Assembly: GCF_900292015.1 (NCBI RefSeq)
Contig: NZ_LR130759.1
Span: 186,001-250,000, forward strand
Origin: Mycobacterium basiliense
GTDB taxonomy: Bacteria; Actinomycetota; Actinomycetes; Mycobacteriales; Mycobacteriaceae
Reading direction: 5' to 3'
DNA: 64,000 bases
The position numbers were made by a program, and so were the translations under genes. The notes under the pieces are model-generated. The model was not told the DNA's origin. It ran no database searches and saw nothing but the letters and a program-made list of their open reading frames with translations. Numbering within the stretch: the first letter of the stretch is position 1; every line of letters begins with the position of its first letter. Of the stretch, positions 1-8,813 are shown one piece after another.

Positions 1-1389
1 CGTCGGGTCGCTGTTGATTACCGTATTGCCTTGGCAGCGGCTACCTTCCGCGGTAACTTCAAGCCATTCGCCGACAGCCATCGCGATCGGTTGGCCCCAC
101 AGCTCCGGCATCGACTCCAACGCCGCAGCGATGCGGTCTGCGACCTTGGTCGGCCGCTCCCGCTCAGGCAGATCGGCTCTGTCCCAGATGGCCAGGTCAA
201 GTGTGCGCCGGTCCTCGTCGAGGACACATGCCACGGTCATGCCCTCCACCGGCCCGATGTCCGTGGCGACCGGCGCTTCCGTCAGGAACGGGCGCAGGCC
301 CGGTGCGCACGACTCGCGAATAAAGTTGAGCGTCAGCGCCTGCACGTGCGGCGTCCGGTTGACCGCCAAATACATTCGTCGGTAATGCTCTTCGCGCAAC
401 CAACGGCGTCTTACCGCCTTGACATATCCCCGATCGAGCATTCGAACGACGTCGCCCACCGAAGCGAAGGGGGGAAATCGGACGGAGTGCGCAATCGAAT
501 TGACTAGACAGGTGGCGACATGGAGATCGGGATCTCCGAAGCGGTTGTCAACTGCGTGAACTAGCAGGGTCTCGGTGCTCTGCCGAACGCTCGAATCCAC
601 CGCTACCGCCGCGGTGGCGACCAGTGCGTTGAGGGGCACGTGCGCACGCTCGGAGAGGGCAAGGAGTACGTCGTAGGCGTGGCCGGAGACTCGCGCTGAG
701 TCGCACAGGCGACCCCTGGCCGCCCCCCCGGGTGCGTCGCCCCGACCTGGTGCGGGGGCGCCGCGGTGGGCGTCGTTGGCCAGCTCACGCTGCACGACAT
801 CGGCTAGACGAGCCAGCGACTCGTCCACTCTGGCCGCCTCACGGCGGTGCGCGTTTGCCAGCTTGCTCAAGTCCGCAGTGATGCAGGGGATCTCAGCAGC
901 ATCGTCGAGGTACCGTGCCAAATCGGCCTCGATCATCCCGGTCGCGCCGCCATCGAGCAGTATGTGGTGTGTGTAGACGTCAAGGCCTGATACATGACCG
1001 CGCTCGCCGGTCCAAACGGTGTAGCGCACCAGTGGCTTGGCGAGGATACCGGAAGACCATGCGCGGATGAGTCCATCGCCACCGGGATCGTCCTGGTGCC
1101 GAGTGGCCGGGCAGACGTGCACGATGTCGTCGAACTGCAGCCTCAGCACGAGCTCTGGATAGTCGAGCCCCGCGGACGGCCCTTGGAGAACGCAGAGCTG
1201 CACCGGATTACCGAGTATCGACGCTTTCAGCGCGGCCAGGAATCTCGATGGTTCCAGTGGATGGAACCGATAGCGTTTGCCGATCAGATACAGCGCGGGA
1301 TCGTTGTCCTGCAGCACCCCGTTGTAGAGGTTCCGCTGCGACCTGCTTAGGGGAACTCGATCCGCGAGCCGATCCTTAGGCGTGGCCAT
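1..1389 (-). CDS. nrp: Non-ribosomal peptide synthetase Nrp, N-terminal 463 residues (runs off the left edge)
   Basis: The frame read leftwards from the ATG at 1389 stays open to the window edge, giving 463 codons without a stop. It is a condensation domain: the catalytic motif HHILLDG lies at about residues 141-147 (HHxxxDG signature). By position this is the Rv0101/MmaA-type NRPS that joins isonitrile fatty acyl chains to an amino acid (family knowledge). The start lies inside the end of the upstream carrier-protein gene (14-base overlap), implying translational coupling in the operon. Adenylation, carrier and terminal domains would lie outside the window, so module number cannot be judged. 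Confidence 0.88.
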   Translation of the reverse strand, partial: MATPKDRLADRVPLSRSQRNLYNGVLQDNDPALYLIGKRYRFHPLEPSRFLAALKASILGNPVQLCVLQGPSAGLDYPELVLRLQFDDIVHVCPATRHQDDPGGDGLIRAWSSGILAKPLVRYTVWTGERGHVSGLDVYTHHILLDGGATGMIEADLARYLDDAAEIPCITADLSKLANAHRREAARVDESLARLADVVQRELANDAHRGAPAPGRGDAPGGAARGRLCDSARVSGHAYDVLLALSERAHVPLNALVATAAVAVDSSVRQSTETLLVHAVDNRFGDPDLHVATCLVNSIAHSVRFPPFASVGDVVRMLDRGYVKAVRRRWLREEHYRRMYLAVNRTPHVQALTLNFIRESCAPGLRPFLTEAPVATDIGPVEGMTVACVLDEDRRTLDLAIWDRADLPERERPTKVADRIAAALESMPELWGQPIAMAVGEWLEVTAEGSRCQGNTVINSDPT

Positions 1390-1657
1390 CACATTCTCCG
1401 TGGTTCTCCAATTCCCAAACCCAGCCGGCAATCGACAGGTGCTCGGCCAGGCGGGACGGCAATTCCGATTCTCGGTTCACGCCAAGATGCTTCATCAAAA
1501 GAACGAACCGAACCGAGTCCAATCCGAGATCCCGGAGATCGGTTACATCACCATCGGTGAGGTCTGACTCGTCGATGTAGAGCACCTCACAAACGGCGGC
1601 AAGGATCCGTTGGCGCACCGCCTCAGACACGAACCGCCGCTTCGGCCTGCTGTCCAT
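1376..1657 (-). CDS. Acyl carrier protein of the isonitrile lipopeptide cluster (Rv0100-like)
   Basis: Up to 93 residues with the phosphopantetheine motif DLGLDSVRF; Ser48 from the first ATG is the attachment site. It should carry the acyl chain loaded by FadD10 while the FcoT-like enzyme and the oxygenase modify it (MmaB/ScoB role, known from homologous clusters). The ATG at 1657 overlaps fadD10 by 35 bases. GTG codons at 1630 and 1618 are alternatives; the 1618 start gives 80 residues, near the 78 I recall for Rv0100. No start has a convincing ribosome-binding site. The 3' end overlaps nrp. Confidence 0.85.
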   Translation of the reverse strand: MDSRPKRRFVSEAVRQRILAAVCEVLYIDESDLTDGDVTDLRDLGLDSVRFVLLMKHLGVNRESELPSRLAEHLSIAGWVWELENHGECDGHA

Positions 1658-3236
1658 CGATCGACGCCGCCAGTGATGCGCGCATGACCTTGCCGGACTG
1701 GGTTCGTGGAATGTCGGCGACGATCACGATTGTCGATGGCCGTGCCATGGACTCCGACTGATGTCGAAAGCTGGCCGCGATCGTTCGTTTGAGCTTGCGG
1801 GTCTCCGATTCGTCCAGATCTCTCGTAGGCACCACGGCCAGCCCCACCAGGGCGCCAAACTCCGCGTCGGGAATCTCGTAACACGCGGCCGCTTGAACGC
1901 CCGGAATGCCCTCGGCGATGCGGTCTACCTCGTCGGGTGCGATGTTGACGCCACCGGAGATGATCATTTCCGAGGATCGGCCCTTGATGTAGAAGAAGCC
2001 ATCCTCTCGGCGCTCCAGCAGATCACCGGTGTTCACCCACCCGTCGACCAGAGTGGACCGGGTGCGCTCTGAATTGTTCCAGTAGCCCAACATGTTTGCC
2101 GGTGACTTGATCCACAATGTGCCGAAAGACGCCGACGGGCCGGCGCCTTCGACGGTGGGACCGTCGCGCTGGGGGGCATCGGTATCCGCCAAATAAACTT
2201 CCACACCGGGATACGGGCGTCCGACGGCGCCCGCTTCGATCTTCGATATCGAGTCCTCGTCGGTGGGTAGGCACAGTGCGGTGCATCCCGTCTCGCTCAA
2301 CCCATACACCTGCGCGGTGCGGATGCCGGCGGCTTCGATAAATCGCACGTCTGCTGCGTTTGCCCGAGAGCCGCCATACCCCAGCAGGCGAAGTGACGGG
2401 ACTTTGGCGCCAGCCGACTTCAGTTCGCTGACCAGTTTCGAAACAAGCGTTGGGACCAGACACGTTGTCGCGACGGCATTGTTGTTGAGCAGGTCTAGCA
2501 ATGACGGCGTGTTCTCACCACCAGTGATGCACAACCCGCCCCGCATCAGGCAGGTAAGTATCCACCACAGTCCACCAATGTGCGTTGCCGGCAGGGGCGA
2601 GTAGGTGGTTTCGCCATCGACCCAAGTTACCCAGTTCAAACGCTCTTTACGCAAGATGTCCGGGATGGCAAAGAAGGTGCGGTTGGCCAGCAACACCGCT
2701 TTGGGTTCGCCGGTGGTACCGCTGGTGAAGATCATCGCGAGCGGATCATCGACGCCCAGTTCCGGTTCCGGGGTAGCGGTTTCGATGTCCGGTCCTATTC
2801 GGTGAGCTGAATTCGCTGCATCACCGTGGACCTCGATCTCGGTAGCGGGCATCGACCGGAGTGCTTCCGGCAGGGAGGACGGCTCGACCCTGGTGTTGGG
2901 CGCGATCAGAATCGCGGCGGGATCGGCGATTTGACAAAACCGAGTGATAGTTGCGTCCGGAAGATTGCCGTCGGCCATGACCGCGATAGCCCCGAGTCTC
3001 GCGCAAGCCAGCACCGACAGGTAGGTCTCCGGCCCGTTGTCCGAAATGACCAGCACTCGAGAACCTCGAGAAACCGACTGGGCGCGAAGGGTCATCGCAA
3101 GTGTGTTCACCTGGTAGACAAGCTCGGAATACCGCACTGCGCTGGTACCGTCACAACGACGCAAGGCGATGGCTTGCGGCCGCCGCCGAGCCTGCGCAAA
3201 GACACGTTCTAGCACGGTGGGCGCAAAGTCATACAT
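1623..3236 (-). CDS. fadD10: Fatty acyl-AMP/acyl-ACP ligase FadD10
   Basis: 537 residues, close to the usual 540. It is an ANL-superfamily adenylating enzyme: P-loop TSGTTGEPKA at residues 171-180, a GWVNTGD motif, the hinge region with GRSSEMIISGG, and the C-terminal catalytic lysine in PRTQSGKVMR. In M. tuberculosis FadD10 activates a fatty acid as acyl-AMP and passes it to the Rv0100 carrier rather than to CoA; the adjacent carrier gene supports the same role. It lies between fcoT (26-base gap) and the carrier gene (overlap) in one minus-strand operon. Confidence 0.93.
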   Translation of the reverse strand: MYDFAPTVLERVFAQARRRPQAIALRRCDGTSAVRYSELVYQVNTLAMTLRAQSVSRGSRVLVISDNGPETYLSVLACARLGAIAVMADGNLPDATITRFCQIADPAAILIAPNTRVEPSSLPEALRSMPATEIEVHGDAANSAHRIGPDIETATPEPELGVDDPLAMIFTSGTTGEPKAVLLANRTFFAIPDILRKERLNWVTWVDGETTYSPLPATHIGGLWWILTCLMRGGLCITGGENTPSLLDLLNNNAVATTCLVPTLVSKLVSELKSAGAKVPSLRLLGYGGSRANAADVRFIEAAGIRTAQVYGLSETGCTALCLPTDEDSISKIEAGAVGRPYPGVEVYLADTDAPQRDGPTVEGAGPSASFGTLWIKSPANMLGYWNNSERTRSTLVDGWVNTGDLLERREDGFFYIKGRSSEMIISGGVNIAPDEVDRIAEGIPGVQAAACYEIPDAEFGALVGLAVVPTRDLDESETRKLKRTIAASFRHQSESMARPSTIVIVADIPRTQSGKVMRASLAASIDGQQAEAAVRV

Positions 3237-3262
3237 AGCTAAAACTGCTTTCTACCAGCGGG

Positions 3263-3817
3263 TTACGGGATATTAAGGGCTGCTAGTTCGATCTCGCCCG
3301 ACGCGGCCCCACCGTCGTCGTCCCAAAATTCGATGGCGCACGGTACCCGTAGATAGCGCCATGTTCGTTCGATCACTTGGAAATCTCGACATAGCAAGCG
3401 CGCGGAGAACTTTCCGGGATTGATCGGTCTCTTGAATCGTGAGGACGCGTTCCTGATGAACATACTGGAAAGCTGGAGTCGAAAGTAATCCTCGAGCGAC
3501 CAGCCCCGCAGCGCGGGAATATCCTTGTTGGCCACGGCCGGAGCGAAAGCGCTGTAGGCGAGTTGATTGAAACACAGGATCAGTTCCACCGCGTTGAAAT
3601 GTCCGGTGCTTCGGATGTAGGCGGACTCACCGATGCGAAAGTTGCCATACGCAAGCACCGAATCGGCGGTGGCCTTCGACTCCGCGTCGATGAGATAGCG
3701 GCATCCCTTGTAGGAGTACGGTTCAAGGACCTTGGTGAGCAGCTCCTCGGCTATCGGAACCGTGCCGGTGGACGCCACCGGGGTCGGCGCGGAGGCGGTC
3801 AAATCGGTGGTGCTCAT
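3263..3817 (-). CDS. fcoT: FcoT-type hot-dog thioesterase/Gly-adding enzyme
   Basis: 184 residues from the ATG at 3817, matching the FcoT family length of about 183. This start overlaps the upstream oxygenase stop as ATGA, typical of translational coupling; a longer upstream reading is only a shadow of that oxygenase. FcoT was first described as a long-chain acyl-CoA thioesterase. In isonitrile lipopeptide clusters the same family (ScoD/MmaD) helps add glycine to the beta carbon of an unsaturated acyl-ACP. The assignment rests on sequence resemblance to Rv0098 and on gene order; catalytic residues were not mapped. Confidence 0.9.
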   Translation of the reverse strand: MSTTDLTASAPTPVASTGTVPIAEELLTKVLEPYSYKGCRYLIDAESKATADSVLAYGNFRIGESAYIRSTGHFNAVELILCFNQLAYSAFAPAVANKDIPALRGWSLEDYFRLQLSSMFIRNASSRFKRPINPGKFSARLLCRDFQVIERTWRYLRVPCAIEFWDDDGGAASGEIELAALNIP

Positions 3818-4683
3818 ACGGCATATCCCGGTGTCGCCAGGCCGTCCAGCATGGTCAGCCGATGGGTCGTCAAAGTTCCTGTCGCCGTGCCGTGCTTGGC
3901 CCGGTGCATGAGGACCCGGTTGTCCCACAAGACGATGTCGCCGACTTCGTAGTGTTGAGTGTGGATGAACGGCGATTTGTAGTCGGGATCGAGTTGTCCG
4001 GTCGCGGCCATGAGTTCTTGCAACACCGTTGGGTCGAGCGGCGTCCCGTCTCGGTCCTCGATCGACGTGGTGCCCGTCGCGCAGATGTAGAGGATCTCTT
4101 CTGCGGTCTTCGGGTGCCTGATGACGGTGGGCCACTTTATCGGGGGCGTGGTCCGGTTGATCTCATCCCAGACTTCCCCGATCGGCCGGTACACGTCGCG
4201 TGGGCGGATCTTGATGTGACGCCGCGGATCGTGGGTGCTGAACGTGCCGCGGACCGGGTCTTTCTGGGCGGGCGGCAGCGACTCCCACACTTCGTTGAGA
4301 TCGATGAAGTAGGTACCGCGGTCGTGTCCGGGCACGGCTAGCGGCAACACCATCGAGAACGCGAAAGGTTCCGGCATGAACATGTAGTCGATATGCCAGA
4401 ACGCACCGGTTCTGGGTACTCCGTGGCCCTCCTCGGTCGACGAAACAAAGATCTCCGGATGCTGCTTGTGATGGTAAATCGGCTCGTAGTAGGGCACTAT
4501 TTCGCCGATTATTCTGCCGAGTTTGATGAATTCTTCAGGGGTCGGCTGAACATCTTTGAGAACGACGAGCTTGTTCTTGTAGACGATGTCGCGGATCTCA
4601 TCGGTCGACACATCGTCGAGGTTCTTGGGGTCGATCCCGGTGACCTGCGCTCCGAGTCCCTCGCCTTTTACATTGAGCGTCAT
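3814..4683 (-). CDS. Fe(II)/2-oxoglutarate oxygenase forming the isonitrile (Rv0097/ScoE type)
   Basis: 289 residues, the same length as Rv0097. It is a TauD-family enzyme: the iron ligands are visible as the HxD pair H97-D99 in FWHIDYMF and the distal H260 in VLMHRA, and R275 in THRLTM fits the 2-oxoglutarate-binding arginine. The ScoE branch oxidatively decarboxylates a 3-(carboxymethylamino)acyl substrate to an isonitrile. An AAGGAG ribosome-binding site lies about 10 bases before the ATG. First gene after PPE1, with a 238-base gap that could hold a promoter, and coupled by ATGA to fcoT. Confidence 0.93.
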   Translation of the reverse strand: MTLNVKGEGLGAQVTGIDPKNLDDVSTDEIRDIVYKNKLVVLKDVQPTPEEFIKLGRIIGEIVPYYEPIYHHKQHPEIFVSSTEEGHGVPRTGAFWHIDYMFMPEPFAFSMVLPLAVPGHDRGTYFIDLNEVWESLPPAQKDPVRGTFSTHDPRRHIKIRPRDVYRPIGEVWDEINRTTPPIKWPTVIRHPKTAEEILYICATGTTSIEDRDGTPLDPTVLQELMAATGQLDPDYKSPFIHTQHYEVGDIVLWDNRVLMHRAKHGTATGTLTTHRLTMLDGLATPGYAV

Positions 4684-4921
4684 CGGCCCCGTTCTCCTTG
4701 CTGGTTTGTGCCTGTTTGGTGCCCGTTTGGTGCTGCTTGGTCAGCTGGTGAAGCCCGATCCGTGCCGACGCCGGGGTGCGGCACACAACGTCTTTTGCAA
4801 TCCCTGGCGGTGACGATCCAGTGGTACCTCCTTGGTGCGGCCTCGGGCGCAGTCGGCGCAGACGGCGCAGACGACGAGCGCCAGCTACAGGATCAGTCGG
4901 ACACGGTGACGAAAAGTTCCC
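4684..4921 (-). other. Intergenic gap PPE1-Rv0097 homologue with short repeats
   Basis: 238 bases without a supported gene. It contains degenerate short repeats: copies of a GCGCAGAC-like unit near 4850-4875 and GTTTGGTGC-like units near 4706-4735. It separates PPE1 from the biosynthetic genes, so the latter could have their own promoter, but no clear -10 element stands out. Confidence 0.4.
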
Positions 4922-6331
4922 CTAGCCGTGCCCCCGGGTTTCCTCGGCGTCGGTTGTCCAGGTGGCGGGGAGCAGTGGCACGGCGGTGGTGGCGGAGTCG
5001 CGCGATTGCTCGACGATGCCGGCGGGAGCACCGGCGGCCGCCGGTGCGGCCCCCGTGAAGCCGATGACGCCGGCTCCCCGACCACTTGCCACCTGCGGGG
5101 TGGATGCCGGGCAGTCGGCGGCGTCGACGGTGACGGTTGAGTCCAGGAATTCGTCACGGTAGCCGCGTATCCCGGTGCCGTCCTTGCCGTGTCTGCTGCG
5201 CCGGGCGTGCAGGGAGCCCGACCGCGCCGCCGCGGCGACTCCGACGGTGTCGGAGGCGGTGGCGGAGGCTTTGGCGCCGGCCCTGGGGCCGAAGCCAATC
5301 CCGGGTGGCGCCAGGCCAGGCACGGCGTAGCTGATCGCCGCCGATGGTGCCGAGCCGCTGGCTGGCGCCGAGACGGGCGTGCTCGGTGAGGGGTGGGCGG
5401 CCTGTGAGCTCAAGGCGGAAACAGCCGGTGCCGGCGGCGTCAGCCCGACGGCCACCTGGGAGCCACCGTGCCGGGCCGCGGAGGGCGCCGCGGTGCCGGG
5501 ACCTTCCGCCGCCACCGGCGCGTGGTTCAGCAGCACCGCCAGCGCACTCAGCGCGCTCAAGGCGCTCAACGCGGGGGTGAAAAAGGGGAGCAGCAACAGC
5601 GAGTAGGAGGCGTAGTAGGGGTACCAAAGGACGTCGTACAAGAACAATGCAATGACAGCCAGCACGACCGTAACGGCGGGGCTGAAGCCGAATTGTTGAA
5701 AAAACTCCAGAAAGTACTTGTAGGGATCGGCGATAAAATCCAGGATGTCCCTGATCAGCTGCCCAATGGAGGCGAAGATGTCCTGGGCGGCACTGGGGGC
5801 TTCGCCGCCGGGGGCGAGGATCGGGGGCGCCGGCCGGGTGACCGGTATCGCCGACGTCGCGGCTTCGGTGCTGGCCTGGTAGGCGGCCATGGTGTCGGCG
5901 GCTTGAACCCACATGCGCACGTAATCCGCCTCGTTGACGGCAATCGGGACGGTGTTGATGCCGAAGAAGTTGGTGGCGAGCAAGACGGCATGAACGGCGT
6001 GGTTGGCCGCCAGCTCGGCCAGGCTGGGCATGGCGGCCAGGGCGCCACCGTAGGCCGCGGCAGCGGCTAGGTGCTGCGCGGCGGCGAGCGCGCTATCGAT
6101 CGACGCTTGCTCGAGCCAGGCCAGGTAGGGGCCGTGCGCGGCCACATACTCGGTGGCGGCGGTTCCCTGCCAGCTCCCGGCCGCCACCTCGGCCAGCAGC
6201 TGGGTCAACTCCGTCGCTGCCGCACCGTATTGGCTGCTGAGCTCTTGCCACTGGGCGGCGGCAGCAAGCAACGAGCCCGGACCCTGTCCGGCGCTCAACA
6301 GGGCCGAGTGCACCTCGGGAGGAATAGCCAT
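4922..6331 (-). CDS. PPE1: PPE family protein PPE1 (PPE-PPW subfamily)
   Basis: 469 residues (PPE1 in M. tuberculosis is about 463). The N-terminus begins [12 protein letters not shown] and carries the WxG turn as GSWQG near residue 54, defining the 180-residue PPE helical domain that pairs with a PE protein for ESX export. The middle has a hydrophobic stretch and the C-terminus has GFTG followed by PLLPATW, matching GFxGT...PxxPxxW of the PPW subfamily. It stands upstream of and co-directional with the isonitrile lipopeptide genes, as in M. tuberculosis. A role in export or uptake of the lipopeptide is an inference from synteny. Confidence 0.93.
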   Translation of the reverse strand: MAIPPEVHSALLSAGQGPGSLLAAAAQWQELSSQYGAAATELTQLLAEVAAGSWQGTAATEYVAAHGPYLAWLEQASIDSALAAAQHLAAAAAYGGALAAMPSLAELAANHAVHAVLLATNFFGINTVPIAVNEADYVRMWVQAADTMAAYQASTEAATSAIPVTRPAPPILAPGGEAPSAAQDIFASIGQLIRDILDFIADPYKYFLEFFQQFGFSPAVTVVLAVIALFLYDVLWYPYYASYSLLLLPFFTPALSALSALSALAVLLNHAPVAAEGPGTAAPSAARHGGSQVAVGLTPPAPAVSALSSQAAHPSPSTPVSAPASGSAPSAAISYAVPGLAPPGIGFGPRAGAKASATASDTVGVAAAARSGSLHARRSRHGKDGTGIRGYRDEFLDSTVTVDAADCPASTPQVASGRGAGVIGFTGAAPAAAGAPAGIVEQSRDSATTAVPLLPATWTTDAEETRGHG

Positions 6332-6669
6332 CCATATCGCGGCTGTCAGGATTCACCGTCTCCTTGCCTGTCCTTGCGTGTCCTTGCGTGCGAGTGCGCG
6401 ACGGCTACGGACTCGCAACCGCTTCGCAGCGCCTGGGGGTTAGTCGGAAACGACGGGGAGAAAGTTCCATCATGACCCGAAAGGCCTCGGCAAGCCCGGA
6501 AGGGACCTGGCGCGGCTGAGGCTGGACCTCATCTCGGGTCGGCCTGACGTGGCCAGCGTGGGCAGGTCAATTCCTTTGCACTGCAGTGCTATTGGCGAGA
6601 AGTCCGATACCTGCGGCCGGCCCGCCACTGGCCGGCGGGCGTCGGAACCACTCGCTATATAGTGCACCC
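6332..6669. other. Divergent intergenic region PPE1 / methyltransferase
   Basis: 338 bases between divergent genes with no supported ORF. It should hold the PPE1 operon promoter and the methyltransferase promoter. The only structure seen is a threefold 10-base tandem repeat at 6361-6390. No Zur-like AT-rich palindrome was seen here, although the downstream product is a metallophore. Confidence 0.5.
6361..6390. repeat. Threefold 10-bp tandem repeat upstream of PPE1
   Basis: Three head-to-tail copies of TCCTTGCSTG (one base variable) lie about 30 bases before the PPE1 start, in its 5' leader. Confidence 0.7.
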
Positions 6670-7479
6670 ATGCCTGTCATCGACGCTCGTCATCTCGACG
6701 GCATATCGGAGACCGCGCTGCTGACCCTGCACCAGCGAGCGACGGAAGCTGCCCGTCCCGACGGCATCATCGACGACCCCATGGCCATCGTCCTGCGCGA
6801 CAACATCGGCTACGACTACGACCACTTCGGTCGGACCCACCAAGCTACCGCGCTGCGCGCGTTGGCCTTCGACGACGGCTCGCGTGAATATTTGGGCACG
6901 CATCCGGGTGCCACCGTGGTCGCGTTGGCGGAGGGGTTACAGACCAGCTTCTGGCGCCTCGACAACGGCGAGCTGAGTTGGCTCTCGGTGGATCTTGAGC
7001 CAATCGTGTGGCTGCGCCAGCAACTGCTACCGGTATCGACACGATTACGCCATTGCGCTCAGTCGGCGCTGTGCTACTCCTGGATGGACCAGGTCGACGA
7101 TGCCAACGGCGTATTGATTACCGCCGAGGGACTTTTCCAATACCTGCAGCGCGACGTCGTTGTCGACCTGATCGCCGCCTGCGCCAATCGCTTTTCCGGG
7201 GGCCGACTGATCTTTGACAGCATCCCGTGGCTGTTGAGCGAATATTCGCAACGACGCGGCTTCAAGCTCAGCAAGTACTACACGGCGCCCCCGATGCCGT
7301 TCTCGTTCACCGCCAATCAGTACGACGAACTACGCGCTATCGCTGGCGTCCGTAGGGTGCGCGAGTTGCCCGCGCCACCCGGGCGTGGCGCATTGCTGCG
7401 GTGGGGCCTTCCGCTGGCGTACCGGCTGCCGGGACTGTCGCGGCTGCGGGCCCCGGTGACATCCGTCGAATTCGGTTGA
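6670..7479 (+). CDS. SAM-dependent methyltransferase, leucine carboxyl methyltransferase (LCM) family
   Basis: 269 residues from the ATG at 6670. This start precedes the conserved N-terminus (MPVIDARHLDGISETAL); the open frame upstream of it looks non-coding. Family marks are an acidic SAM-binding strand region VVALAEGLQTSFWRLD and, after it, SVDLEP, resembling the mycobacterial LCM/O-methyltransferase family (PF04072). Substrate unknown; members act on carboxylates or small polyketides. It diverges from PPE1, and no counterpart is recalled at this position in M. tuberculosis. A link to lipopeptide tailoring is possible but only positional. Confidence 0.8.
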   Translation: MPVIDARHLDGISETALLTLHQRATEAARPDGIIDDPMAIVLRDNIGYDYDHFGRTHQATALRALAFDDGSREYLGTHPGATVVALAEGLQTSFWRLDNGELSWLSVDLEPIVWLRQQLLPVSTRLRHCAQSALCYSWMDQVDDANGVLITAEGLFQYLQRDVVVDLIAACANRFSGGRLIFDSIPWLLSEYSQRRGFKLSKYYTAPPMPFSFTANQYDELRAIAGVRRVRELPAPPGRGALLRWGLPLAYRLPGLSRLRAPVTSVEFG

Positions 7480-7547
7480 TGCGCCGGCATAAACCCAGCG
7501 CACCGATGTGCGGGAACAATCCGCTCACCGTGCGCGACTAACAAGAC

Positions 7548-8255
7548 ATGGATTGCGAGGTGGCCCGCGAAGCGTTGTCGGCACGGCTCGACCGTGAACG
7601 AGCCGCGGTGCCGTCGGCACGCGTCGATGAGCACCTGGAGGCGTGCGGCGCGTGTAGCGTCTGGTTTGAGCAGGTGGCTGGGCAAGCCCGCCGCCTCCGT
7701 GGGCTCGTTGCGGACCGGCCGGTTGACGTGTCCGTTGTGCCCGTCGAGACCTACCGGACGGCGCCGCAGCCCCGATCTTCGTTGCTGACCCGGCAACGAT
7801 GGGCGCTGCTGTACGTGGGCATCGCGCAGATCGCCCTGGGCATTGTGCAGGGTCTGGGCGTGCACTCGGGCCTAAGTCACCAGCGGACAACGGGTTCCGG
7901 TAACCACCTGCTCGACGAGGCCACATCGTGGACGATTGCCCTTGGGGCGGCCATGGTGGGTGCGGCACTGTGGCCGAGTGCGGCGGCCGGTGTGGCGGGC
8001 GTGTTGACGGCATTTGTCTTGGCGCTGACCGGCTATGTCGTTGGGGATGCGGTATCTGGCGCTGTTGCAATCACGCGAAGCTGCACGCAGCTGCCGTTAG
8101 TGATCGGCGCGATCCTGGCAATCATGTTGTGGCGCAACACCGCTACCACGCGCCCGGTGCCGGCCATAGCCGACATCGATATCGTGTTGCCGGAAAACGC
8201 ATCCCGGGGGCGCCGGCGCGACCATTTGTGGCCCATCGACGGCTCGGCGGCCTGA
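7548..8255 (+). CDS. Zinc-finger anti-sigma-like membrane protein (Rv0093c-like)
   Basis: 235 residues. The N-terminus has a putative anti-sigma zinc-finger (zf-HC2) pattern: Cys3, then DEHLEACGACSVW with H-x3-C-x2-C near residues 29-36. After a linker come about four hydrophobic segments (about residues 84-105, 125-145, 147-170 and 182-196). The layout suggests a cytoplasmic sensor domain anchored in the membrane. M. tuberculosis Rv0093c is of this type and also lies tail-to-tail with ctpA, as here with the ctpA fragment. No sigma-factor gene is adjacent, so the partner is unknown. Confidence 0.82.
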   Translation: MDCEVAREALSARLDRERAAVPSARVDEHLEACGACSVWFEQVAGQARRLRGLVADRPVDVSVVPVETYRTAPQPRSSLLTRQRWALLYVGIAQIALGIVQGLGVHSGLSHQRTTGSGNHLLDEATSWTIALGAAMVGAALWPSAAAGVAGVLTAFVLALTGYVVGDAVSGAVAITRSCTQLPLVIGAILAIMLWRNTATTRPVPAIADIDIVLPENASRGRRRDHLWPIDGSAA

Positions 8256-8281
8256 CCAGGACGACCCAGGACGACCCTGGT
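8255..8281. terminator. Possible bidirectional hairpin between convergent genes
   Basis: ACCAGG at 8255-8260 is complementary to CCTGGT at 8276-8281, and an internal CCAGG (8266-8270) can alternatively pair. It sits between the Rv0093c-like stop and the stop of the truncated ATPase. No T-tract, so only a candidate. Confidence 0.35.
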
Positions 8282-8310
8282 GGCCACCGCCGCCCGCCCC
8301 GAACTAGCCC

Positions 8311-8667
8311 CTAGCGAGAAACCACACTGTGGCAGGCGCGGGACATGAAGAGCGCGGCCGCCAGCGCCCGTCGAATCAACGGATGACGAGGCCGATGGCG
8401 TGCGCTTTGACCGTCATCCGTGCACAACTCGGCCGGATAGCCCGCGTGGCGGACCGCCTGGCACAAAGCGGCAACGTCGATGTCGGTGCCGGCGTCGACG
8501 GTCGCTACCCGGGTGGCGAACCTCACCGAGGCCCGAACTCCTGGGAGCTTGTTCAGCGCCGATTCGACCCGACGGGCGCACGCGAAGCAGGACATCCCGG
8601 AGATCTTGAGTTGTATCCGCTGCTCACGCTCGACGCGCTGGTCAGTCACCTCGGTCGGCTTCGACAT
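8311..8667 (-). pseudogene. ctpA: Truncated CtpA-like P-type ATPase: HMA metal-binding domain only
   Basis: 118 residues. It contains one heavy-metal-associated domain with GMSCFACA (Cys27, Cys30), followed by the linker and first few residues of membrane helix 1 ([11 protein letters not shown]), then an unrelated tail and a stop. CtpB in this window continues from the matching point ([12 protein letters not shown]) for over 600 more residues. Everything needed for transport (TGE, CPC, DKTGT, GDGxND) is missing. An AGGAGG lies 13 bases before the ATG, so a small metallochaperone-like protein could still be made. Neighbouring the Rv0093c-like gene identifies it as a ctpA remnant. Confidence 0.75.
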
Positions 8668-8699
8668 GATGGCTGCGTACCTCCTCGCTGACTTGTCGT

Positions 8700-8729
8700 C
8701 TACCCAGACGAACTGCCACCTACCCAGAC
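8700..8729. repeat. 10-bp direct repeats 20 bp apart upstream of the Rv0102 homologue
   Basis: CTACCCAGAC occurs at 8700-8709 and again at 8720-8729. The left copy is also part of an inverted repeat GTCT-ACCC-AGAC. The two-helical-turn spacing between divergent promoters suggests a regulator site; unproven. Confidence 0.4.
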
Positions 8730-8813
8730 AAGGTCGCTACCGCCGCGCCAATAGTTCCCTGCCCGTCCCGGGCAACGGGGATCGGCTACGACATGCAGTC
8801 GTAAGCTCGTGGG

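Noticed and set aside
1..1350. Plus-strand frames of up to 158 codons at the left end
   Set aside because: Antisense to the continuous minus-strand Nrp frame that contains HHILLDG.
3818..4135. N-terminal extension of FcoT
   Set aside because: Lies in another frame of the oxygenase gene; the ATGA-coupled start gives the family length.
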